Shown: positions 16,825 to 24,372 of the stretch, one piece after another | How positions within the stretch are numbered: position 1 is the stretch's first letter | Layout: every line of letters begins with the position of its first letter | Assembly: GCA_964489425.1 (NCBI GenBank) | Contig: CAZAYP010000008.1 | Location: 1-64,000, forward strand | Source of the DNA: CAZAYP01 sp964489425 [NCBI: uncultured Verrucomicrobiota bacterium] | GTDB taxonomy: Bacteria; Verrucomicrobiota; Kiritimatiellia; RZYC01 | DNA length: 64,000 nucleotides | Direction: 5' to 3' | The notes under the pieces: model-generated | The model's input: only the letters and a program-made list of their open reading frames with translations | Told to the model about the DNA's origin: nothing | Database searches by the model: none | Program-made: the position numbers and the translations under genes

Positions 16825-17931
16825 TCACACTTCGTCGAGCTTGACGGTGAGGCTCTTGGGCATGATCGGCGGCATGGAGATCGTGGCGAGCTCCGGGCCC
16901 GCCGGCTGTTCCGCGCGGAAGGTCAACCCGGCGTAGGCGCAGTCGGCCGCCAGCAGGGCCAGGCCAATCCGGCACCCCAATACATGCGACGTGCAGGCCG
17001 TCACCACATGCCCGACCTGCGCGCCGGCATCGAACACGGGCATGCCTTGGGCCAGCGCCTGGCCCGGGGCCGCGCGCACGCCCACGATTTTTTGCGCCAG
17101 GCCCGCCTGGCGGCGCTGGCGGATCGCCTCGCCGCCGCGGAAGGCCGGCTTCTCAAAATCGATCATCCACTGGATGCCCAGCGGCAGCGGATCGCGCACC
17201 GCCGCGCCTTCGGCATAGATGTTGAAGAACCGCCCTTCGAGCCGCAGATCGTTGTGAATCGCGCAGCCGCACAAGCCCCCGCCCTGGCGTTCGGTCGCGG
17301 CGGCCAGCGCGGCGGCCAGCGCCGCCGCCTTGGCGCACGGGACCAGCGCCAGGTAGCCGAACTCGGAGGTTTTTCCGGCGCGGAACAGGCGCACCTTGTC
17401 CCCGTCGAAGGAGCAGGTCTCGACCGAAAGGTAGGGCAGGCCCAGGATATCGGACCCGAACACTTCCCGGGCCACGGCCCACGCCTTGTAGCCGTCCACG
17501 CTCAGCAGCGCGTGCGTGGCCGCGAGGTCTTCCATGCCGGCCGCGCGGCCGCCGCTGCTCATGAACAATTCGCGCAGGCCCGCGTCGTCCACGATGCCCT
17601 CGCAAATCAGCAGGAACTCGTCGTCGTTATTGGCCACGTAGCAGTCCGCCGCCAGCAGGCCGGCTTCGTCCGCGAGAAAGGTGTGCAGCAGGCGGCCAAA
17701 GCGGGTGCGGGCCACGTTGCCGGCCAGCAACGGGTCCAGGATATCCACGGCGCCCGCCTCGGGGATCCGGAACACCTGCATGTAGGACGCATCCGACAGC
17801 GCCGCGGCATCGCGCACCCACGCGTACTCCTGTTCCGGAGTCGCCACGCTCTCGACGGTCTCGCTGCCATACCGGTCCCGGAACCGGGCCCCGGCCCGGG
17901 CGAAGAAGTCGTGCAACGGCGTAGTTCTCAT
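16825..17931 (-). CDS. GcvT-fold (aminomethyltransferase-like) protein
   Basis: A 368-residue protein with the folate-binding GcvT/YgfZ layout: an N-terminal LHDFFARAGARF, a SDASYMQVFRIPEAGAVDIL block, the central FLICEG strand region, and a C-terminal barrel ending in TISMPPIMPKSLTVKLDEV. True GcvT enzymes have an acidic DD pair in the loop after the first Gly-rich strand. Aligned by the downstream FLL strand, this protein has AAD (residues 94-96), so canonical glycine cleavage is doubtful. It overlaps the ACP gene by ATGA, so it belongs to the polyene operon. A folate-dependent one-carbon step or a structural role is possible; neither is shown by the sequence. Confidence 0.75.
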   Translation of the reverse strand: MRTTPLHDFFARAGARFRDRYGSETVESVATPEQEYAWVRDAAALSDASYMQVFRIPEAGAVDILDPLLAGNVARTRFGRLLHTFLADEAGLLAADCYVANNDDEFLLICEGIVDDAGLRELFMSSGGRAAGMEDLAATHALLSVDGYKAWAVAREVFGSDILGLPYLSVETCSFDGDKVRLFRAGKTSEFGYLALVPCAKAAALAAALAAATERQGGGLCGCAIHNDLRLEGRFFNIYAEGAAVRDPLPLGIQWMIDFEKPAFRGGEAIRQRRQAGLAQKIVGVRAAPGQALAQGMPVFDAGAQVGHVVTACTSHVLGCRIGLALLAADCAYAGLTFRAEQPAGPELATISMPPIMPKSLTVKLDEV

Positions 17932-18221
17932 GGCTTGGCCACGCCTCCCGTTTGTTCCAGCACAAAGTCCACCAGCGTGTTGATGGAGCGCAGCACCGCG
18001 ATGTTCGAATCGGGTATTTTTACCTGGAACGTGTTTTCCACGCAGAGCACGATCTCCAGCGCATCCAGCGAATCCAGCCCCAGGCCGGACCCCAGCAGGG
18101 CGACATCTTCATGAATGTCGCCCGGTTCGTAAGGGAGGTTCAGGCGCTTGATCAACTCGGTTTTGAGGCGGTCGACGATCGGCTTGCGCGCGTCGATCGC
18201 CTGCTGATTAAGTGGCGTCAT
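17928..18221 (-). CDS. Acyl carrier protein, locus A
   Basis: A 97-residue ACP. The phosphopantetheine attachment site is LGLDSLDALEIVL with Ser51. The fold motifs before and after, including VALLGSGLGLDS and PDSNIAVLRSINTLVDFV, match type II ACPs. It starts 14 bases before the KS-CLF stop and overlaps the GcvT-like gene by ATGA. A TTG further upstream is in frame, but the ATG at 18221 fits better. It would carry the growing chain for the adjacent KS pairs. Confidence 0.9.
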   Translation of the reverse strand: MTPLNQQAIDARKPIVDRLKTELIKRLNLPYEPGDIHEDVALLGSGLGLDSLDALEIVLCVENTFQVKIPDSNIAVLRSINTLVDFVLEQTGGVAKP

Positions 18222-20481
18222 GCGTTTCCCTCTCAACCATGTTTTCCCTATCCATTCCGAAGGCGCCCAGTACTACCGAAGCGCTCACGCCCTGTCGAGA
18301 AGAAATGGAGCTCAGCAGCGGCCGATCCAGCCCCGGGTCCCGCCCGCCCGCCAGGATCCCCGCGGCGATGTTGAACAGCGGCCCGCAGGCTTCCGCCGCC
18401 CCCACCCGCGCGGCCACGTCCGGGGCCGGGGCAAGATGGTCCGGCGCCAGGCCGGCCTGCGCGAGCGCGGCGGCGGCGACCGCGCGCGCCACCGGGTCCG
18501 CGGGCCGCGCATCCCAGTCCGCCAACGCATCCGTCGCGACAGCCAGCCCATCGATCACGGCCAGCGCGCGCCCTCCGCGTGCCCGCAGATGGTCCTCCGC
18601 CTCCAGCAGGAAGAAGACCGCCCCTTCCGTGGGCGGCGGCGCGCTGCCCGGCAATGGATGGCCCCAGCCCCGCTCCGTCAGCACGTCCACCGCTCCGGCC
18701 AGCAAGAACGGGACATGCCGATTCGCCATCGCGCTGGCCCCCGCGACCAGGCTCATCAGCCCCGCACCCTCGCCGAAACAGAACGCCGCATTGTGACCCC
18801 GCAACCCCAGGGCGCGGCAGATGGCGCCGGCCGTGGCATTGGGCACCACCAGCGTGAACTCCGCGATGCGTTGAATCACATAGTCATGGCTCAGCAGGTC
18901 GGGCAGGAACGCGGCCTCGGCCGCGTTGGACCCGGACGCATGGCCCAGGAACAGGCCGACGGACGTCACCACCTCCGGCCGCAGCGCCAGGCCGGCATCG
19001 AGCAGCGCCTGGTGGGCCGCCACCGTGCCCATGGACCCGGCCTTGTCCATGCGCTGCAACCCCAGCCGGCGCGCCAGGGCCGGGTCCAGTACGTCGGGTA
19101 CCAGGGCGGCGCGGATCGGGGCATGGCCCGGCGGAGCACAGTCGCGCAGGGCCGGCCCGGAGCCTGCCAGCAACTGACCAAACGCCGCGCGGCCCGCGCC
19201 GGCCGAGGTCACCAACCCCATGCCCGCAATGCACACGCGGGGCTGGCGCCCGCCCGCCGGCCCGGCCGCCGGCGCCAGCGGCCCCATGACCAGCGCCGCG
19301 TTGTGCCCACCGAACGCAAAACTCTCCTTGAGCCACGGCCGCTCTTGGGGGAAGGGCCGGCCCGGCTCCGCCACGTAATCCAAATCGCACCCTTCGCGGC
19401 CGCCCGCGAAATTCGCCGTGGGCGGCAACGTCCCGGCCTGGTGACACAGCAGCGTCACGGCCGACTCCACCGCGCCGGCGGCACCCAGCATGTGGCCGAA
19501 CACCGCTTTCTGGGAACTGACCGGCATGTGCGCGGCGTCGGGCCCGAACACCCGCCGGATCGCCTTGGTTTCCGCCTTGTCGTTGGCCAGGGTGCCCGTG
19601 CCATGCGCATTGATATAGGCCACGGATTCCCGCGCCAGGCCCGCGTTCTCCAGGGCGCGCAACACCGCCAGCGACTGACCCTGCCCGGACGGGTCCGGTG
19701 CGGAGCAATGATGGGCGTCGTTGCTCGTGCCGAACCCCAGTATTTCCGCCAGGATCGCCGCGCCGCGCGCCTGGGCGCAGTCCAGGCGCTCCAGCACGAG
19801 GAAGGCGGACCCTTCGCCGAGGCAGAGCCCCACGGGCTTGGAGAACGGCGCGCAGGGCCCGTCGCTCGGCGCCTTCAGGCCGTCGAATCCGAGCTGGGTC
19901 GAAAGGTTGTAGGCGTCCGCGCCGCCGGCCAGCACGGCATCGCACAGGCCGGACCGAATGAGGTCCGCGCCCGTCCCGATCGCCATCAACCCGGCCGAGC
20001 AGGCCGTCGTCACCGTGCCCGTGAAGCCGCCCACGCCGAACGCGCGCGCCACCGTGCGTACTGCGGACTCGTAGGCCAGGCGAAACGCCTGCGCCGGCGA
20101 CCGGTCCGGGGTCCCGTTGAGCGCGGCCCGGTAATGTTCCTCGAGCAGCGTCGTGGGGCCGGAGCAGGTGCCGAGAATCGCCGCCATGCGGCAGCCCAGG
20201 CCGGCGGGATCGATGCGCGCCTGCCGGAGCGCCTGTCCGGCCGCCGCCAGCGCCAGGTCCACGAACCGGTCAGGTTTCGGCCACCCGGCCGGCATGCCGG
20301 GCGCCGCCGCCGGCACGGCGGCCACTAACCCGGCCATGACGCGCAGCGCCGGCCGGTAACGGGGATCCTGCACCGCCGCGAGGCAGCAGCGGCCCGCGGT
20401 CACCGCCGCGAGCAGGGCCGCGGCGTCCGGGCCCGCGCTCGAAATCACGCCCAAGCCGGTCACCACGACGCGCGCGGTCAT
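18208..20481 (-). CDS. Ketosynthase-chain length factor fusion (KS-CLF)
   Basis: Two FabF-type folds lie in one 757-residue chain. Domain 1 (about 1-400) is complete: Cys161 in VTTACSAGLMAI, His293 in NAHGTGT and His330 in AVFGHMLG. Domain 2 (about 413-757) is short and degenerate. At the nucleophile position, aligned by the LAG strand 22 residues downstream, it has Glu571 (FGEGAGLMSL), and no NAHGTGT motif is found. That pattern is expected of a chain length factor partner, usually a separate protein. The ATG at 20481 overlaps the stop of the radical SAM fusion (ATGA). A longer open frame upstream is coding sequence of that neighbour in another frame. Confidence 0.85.
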   Translation of the reverse strand: MTARVVVTGLGVISSAGPDAAALLAAVTAGRCCLAAVQDPRYRPALRVMAGLVAAVPAAAPGMPAGWPKPDRFVDLALAAAGQALRQARIDPAGLGCRMAAILGTCSGPTTLLEEHYRAALNGTPDRSPAQAFRLAYESAVRTVARAFGVGGFTGTVTTACSAGLMAIGTGADLIRSGLCDAVLAGGADAYNLSTQLGFDGLKAPSDGPCAPFSKPVGLCLGEGSAFLVLERLDCAQARGAAILAEILGFGTSNDAHHCSAPDPSGQGQSLAVLRALENAGLARESVAYINAHGTGTLANDKAETKAIRRVFGPDAAHMPVSSQKAVFGHMLGAAGAVESAVTLLCHQAGTLPPTANFAGGREGCDLDYVAEPGRPFPQERPWLKESFAFGGHNAALVMGPLAPAAGPAGGRQPRVCIAGMGLVTSAGAGRAAFGQLLAGSGPALRDCAPPGHAPIRAALVPDVLDPALARRLGLQRMDKAGSMGTVAAHQALLDAGLALRPEVVTSVGLFLGHASGSNAAEAAFLPDLLSHDYVIQRIAEFTLVVPNATAGAICRALGLRGHNAAFCFGEGAGLMSLVAGASAMANRHVPFLLAGAVDVLTERGWGHPLPGSAPPPTEGAVFFLLEAEDHLRARGGRALAVIDGLAVATDALADWDARPADPVARAVAAAALAQAGLAPDHLAPAPDVAARVGAAEACGPLFNIAAGILAGGRDPGLDRPLLSSISSRQGVSASVVLGAFGMDRENMVERETHDAT

Positions 20482-23400
20482 GCCGGCTCCCCGGCGCGCA
20501 AGACCAGCGCGTTGTTGGCGCCGATATCGGTGGAGCCCAGCGCCAGGAGGTGGCGGATGGGGCGGGCCGGGGCCCGGTCGTCCATCCACGCCGCGCCGGT
20601 CACCTGCGGCCAGAGCCCCCCGTCCTGGCGCAGCGCGGCCAGCGCCGCGGCCAGGCTCACCAGGATGGACGCGCTCTCGAGGTAGCCGGTGTTGAACGTC
20701 GTTGTAACCAGCGGGATCCCGCCGAGGTCCGGTCCCAGCAGCGCGCGCAGCGCCGCGAGCATCTTGTCGTCCTGCGCGTTGCCCTGCGGCGCCCAGACCA
20801 GCAAGTCGATGTCCTGCGCCGGGAGGCCGGCGCGTTCCAGCGCCTGCCGGCAACACTCGTGCAGGCCTTCCGGCGCGAGGCACGGTGTTTCGAATCCGTC
20901 GGCGTCCATGCTCATGGCATATCCCAGCACCTCGGCCAGGGGCGCGGCGCCGCGGGCGCGGGCTGCGTCGAGGGGCTCCATGGCCAGCATGGCGGCGCCT
21001 TCGCCCACCACCTTGCGCAGCGCGTCGTCGGAGCGCAGGCGGTAGTTGTCCGCGTCGGCGTCCGGCCACAGGTACTGCATGTAGTCGTAGTTCCAGTACA
21101 TCTGGTCGTAGACCTCGTCCGCCGCCCCCGCCAGCATGGCTTGGGCGCGTCCCCCGGCCAGGGCCCGGTACGCGTACGCCACGGCCGCGATCCCGGCGTG
21201 CGGGCCGGGCGCCAGGGTGATGTTCACGCCCCGGCAACACAGGGCTTCCGCGATGCCGCCGGTGGCGGACGAAGGCGCCACCTGCGGGAACGCCACCGCG
21301 CTGGCCTCGCCGCGCGGGGTTGCGAACACGGAGCGCATGTAGGTGGATTCGGGCGTGCCGTTGCACAGCCCGAGCGCCACGCCCACGCCGTCCGCGTTGC
21401 GCGGCCCGACCCGCAACCCCGCCGCGTTCAAGGCCAGGCGCGCCGCCGACACGGCATAGCGCGTGATGGGGTTCATGCCCGCGAAATCCAGGCGCCGGTC
21501 CACGTCGGTCGACCGGAACGCGGGCACCAGGCCCGCGCGGCCCGAGGCGATCCCGGACACCCCGAGGCGCGCCACCGATCCGATGCCGCGCTGCCGCGCG
21601 CGCAGCGCGGTGAGCAGCGCCGGGACCGCGAGCCCGAGCGGGCTGACCGTCCCCAGGCCGGTGATGACCACGCGCTGCCGCTGGACCGGCGGTACCCTGG
21701 CAGGAAAATCCGTCGTGGAAACCGCGATGGCGGCGTTGTTGCCGCCAAAGGCGTAGTTGGCCGAGAGGAACACGCGGTACGCGGAGGGGCGGGGCCGGTT
21801 CGGGACATAATCGAGCGTACAGCCCGGCCGGGGCGTGGTGAAATTCAGCGTCGGCGGGATGAACCCGGCATTCATGGCCAGCAGGTTCGCCGTGGCTTCG
21901 AGGATGCCGGTGACCCCCATGGCGTGGCCGAAATAGGATTTGAGCGAGACCACCGGCAGCGCCGGCTGGCCGCCGAAAAACCGCAGGATACCCCGGCTTT
22001 CCGGCGCGTCATTGGCTTCCGTGCCCGTGCCGTGGGCGTTGATGCAGCCGACCTCCGCCAGGCTCAACCCCGCGTCCTCCAGGACCCGCTGCAGCGTCCG
22101 GGTGACGCCTTCCCCGCGCGGATCCGGGGCGGTGGGGTGGTAGGCGTCGGACGTGCTGGCGCTGCCCAGCAGCCGGCCGTGGCAGCGGTGGTCGGACAGC
22201 AGCGCCTGCTCCAGGTCTTCCAGCACCCAGAACGCGGCGCCTTCGCCGATGTTGATGCCCGGCGGCTGGGAAAAGGGGGCGATGCGGCCGGTGGAGGTCG
22301 CCTTGAGGGCGTCGAACCCAGCCATGTTGGAGACGCACAAGGTATCGGCACCGCCCACCAGCACGCGCCGCACGTCGCCGCGTCGGATCAGATCGGCGGC
22401 CAACCCAAGAGCCGCGGTGCTTGTCGAGCAAGCCGTGGTCACCAGCCAGGTTTCGCCGCGGATGCCCAGCGCATGAGCCATGGCCTTGGGGAATCCGTAG
22501 TACTGGCTCCGCAGGTTGTCGAGGGCGGTGAAGACCCGCGTGGACTGCCCGTGCAGCCAGCGGTACTCCTCCTCGGCGGACAGCAGGCCGCCGTTGCAGG
22601 TGCCCAGCACCATGGCCAGCGGCTCCGTGGCGCGGCCGTCCGGCCCCAGGAGCCCGGCGTCCCGCAGGGCCGCCCGCGCCGCCGCGATGGCCCAGACCAG
22701 GTAGATGTCGCCGTAGCGGGCGGCCTCCGCGGCGCTGACCAGCGGCGGGGGCATGGCCACCTCGACCTGGCCGCCCAGCGGGGTGCGGAACGACGATGTG
22801 TCGAACCACGTGATCGGGCGCAGCCCGTCCCGTCCGGATTTGAGCGACTCGAGCATGGTTGCGCCATCGTTGCCGATGGGGCTCAACACGCCCAGGCCGA
22901 CGATCGCCGCCTGGCCCGCCACGCCCTGCCGGTCCAGCGGCTTCCCCACCACCTGCACCCCGTCCTTCCAGGTGGACGGCTCCAGCCGGGCGATGCTGGC
23001 CTGGGCGCGGTAGAACGATTTCCACACGCGCAGGAACTGCTCCATGAGCTCGTCCGGGGTCATCTGTTCCGGCTGGAACACCACGTGCGCCCCGTTGTAG
23101 TGGCTCCAATCGCGATCGATGATCCGTTGCTGGCTTTCCATCCGGTCCCAGTGCAACCCGCCCGGGTACGGGGTGAACAGGAAAAACTCCGCGGTATGGA
23201 TTCCCGCCTCGGCCGACAGCTCGAGGATGCGGTCCGCGATGGACGCATCGTCCCAGTCGCGGCCGACGGCGAACGAGCCGAAGAAACGGATCCCGTGGTC
23301 GTCGAGCTGCCGCACCAGGTCCTTCAGCAGGCGCCGTTCCGGGCCCCGCCCGGCCAGCGCCGCCTTGGAAACCGGGTCCACGTTCATCGTGCAATAGAAG

Positions 23401-24230
23401 TTCGCCACCCCGGCCCTGGCCATCAGGTCCACCAGGGCGGGATCGCGGTTGAGCGCCAGCGTCGAGGAGACAAAGTAGCGTTTGCCGAGGCCCTGGAGCG
23501 CCCCCAACAGTTCGGTCGTATAAGCCCGGATGCGCCGGTTTTCCAGGAAGAGCGTGTCGTCGGCCAGGTACACGTTCTCGAAGCGCAGGCCGCGGATTTC
23601 CTCGACCACCTGCGCGACCGGCCGGAACCGGATGTGGCTCCCCATGTGGGCGGGCAGCGCGCACATGACGCAGGAGAACGGGCAGCCGCGGGTCAGTTGG
23701 ACCAAGTCCTCGTCCCAGTCGTAGTGGCTGCGGCTGTAAAAAATGTCGCGCCGCGCCGGCCGCATCTGCGCCAGGTCATAGCGGCATCCGCCGGCGTACA
23801 CGCGCTGCAGCGTGCCGGCGGCGGCATCGCGCAGGATCTGCGGCCAGGTCGGCTCGCCCTCGCCCGTGTTCACGGCATCCGCGTGCTGCAGGCACTCCGC
23901 CACCCGGAAACTCGGGAACAGGCCGCCCATGATGACCTTGCGGCCGTGGGCGCGGTAGATGTCCGCGATCTCGAAGGCGCGCCGGGCCTGCGGGGTAAAA
24001 CAGTTGATTGCCACCAGGCCGGTTTCGGCCTCGGGCCGCAGCGGGTCGCCGCTGTTGTCATCCACAAATTCGATCTCGACCTCCGGGGGCGTGAGCGCCG
24101 CGAGCATTGGAATGCCCAGCGACGGCGGGGTCGTGAAACTGCCGAGGAAGTAGCCAGGAAGCTCATCCTTCAGCCCCGGGTGGCTATCGAGGAATTTGTT
24201 AAACTTCGGATAAACAAACGTGACCTTCAT
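20478..24230 (-). CDS. B12-type radical SAM - ketosynthase - CLF fusion
   Basis: A 1250-residue protein with four parts. Residues 1-130 look like a cobalamin-binding Rossmann domain (PPSLGIPMLAAL, then a glycine-rich VIMGGLFPSF strand). Residues about 170-400 are a radical SAM barrel with Cys183, Cys187 and Cys190 in GCPFSCVMC. Residues about 440-840 are an intact KS (Cys601 in VTTACSTST, His733 in NAHGTGT, His769 in SYFGHAMG). Residues about 851-1250 are a CLF-like KS in which the nucleophile position is Pro (LAPGPHAGIAA). It heads the seven-gene operon. Class B radical SAM enzymes often methylate unreactive carbons; that it acts on the ACP-bound chain is inferred from the fusion. No Shine-Dalgarno is evident at the ATG. 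Confidence 0.85.
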   Translation of the reverse strand: MKVTFVYPKFNKFLDSHPGLKDELPGYFLGSFTTPPSLGIPMLAALTPPEVEIEFVDDNSGDPLRPEAETGLVAINCFTPQARRAFEIADIYRAHGRKVIMGGLFPSFRVAECLQHADAVNTGEGEPTWPQILRDAAAGTLQRVYAGGCRYDLAQMRPARRDIFYSRSHYDWDEDLVQLTRGCPFSCVMCALPAHMGSHIRFRPVAQVVEEIRGLRFENVYLADDTLFLENRRIRAYTTELLGALQGLGKRYFVSSTLALNRDPALVDLMARAGVANFYCTMNVDPVSKAALAGRGPERRLLKDLVRQLDDHGIRFFGSFAVGRDWDDASIADRILELSAEAGIHTAEFFLFTPYPGGLHWDRMESQQRIIDRDWSHYNGAHVVFQPEQMTPDELMEQFLRVWKSFYRAQASIARLEPSTWKDGVQVVGKPLDRQGVAGQAAIVGLGVLSPIGNDGATMLESLKSGRDGLRPITWFDTSSFRTPLGGQVEVAMPPPLVSAAEAARYGDIYLVWAIAAARAALRDAGLLGPDGRATEPLAMVLGTCNGGLLSAEEEYRWLHGQSTRVFTALDNLRSQYYGFPKAMAHALGIRGETWLVTTACSTSTAALGLAADLIRRGDVRRVLVGGADTLCVSNMAGFDALKATSTGRIAPFSQPPGINIGEGAAFWVLEDLEQALLSDHRCHGRLLGSASTSDAYHPTAPDPRGEGVTRTLQRVLEDAGLSLAEVGCINAHGTGTEANDAPESRGILRFFGGQPALPVVSLKSYFGHAMGVTGILEATANLLAMNAGFIPPTLNFTTPRPGCTLDYVPNRPRPSAYRVFLSANYAFGGNNAAIAVSTTDFPARVPPVQRQRVVITGLGTVSPLGLAVPALLTALRARQRGIGSVARLGVSGIASGRAGLVPAFRSTDVDRRLDFAGMNPITRYAVSAARLALNAAGLRVGPRNADGVGVALGLCNGTPESTYMRSVFATPRGEASAVAFPQVAPSSATGGIAEALCCRGVNITLAPGPHAGIAAVAYAYRALAGGRAQAMLAGAADEVYDQMYWNYDYMQYLWPDADADNYRLRSDDALRKVVGEGAAMLAMEPLDAARARGAAPLAEVLGYAMSMDADGFETPCLAPEGLHECCRQALERAGLPAQDIDLLVWAPQGNAQDDKMLAALRALLGPDLGGIPLVTTTFNTGYLESASILVSLAAALAALRQDGGLWPQVTGAAWMDDRAPARPIRHLLALGSTDIGANNALVLRAGEPA

Positions 24231-24372
24231 GCCGCCGCATCATACCAAGGAACAGGTCCCTGACAAGCTTGCGGCGTTTGCACCGGCGCCATCAGGGCCG
24301 CGGCGGCGCCGCCGGGGTACCCGCTGACCAACCAGTCCGGGGCGGGGTCTGCAGGGCGAATCCGGCCTTATA

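Noticed and set aside
20482-21366. N-terminal extension of the KS-CLF protein
   Set aside because: The extra residues are Arg/Gly-rich and lie in the coding sequence of the radical SAM fusion in another frame. The ATG at 20481 aligns with the KS start and overlaps the upstream stop.
24231-24372. Cobalamin riboswitch before the radical SAM fusion operon
   Set aside because: The 142-base gap shows no recognisable B12-box or long structured leader.
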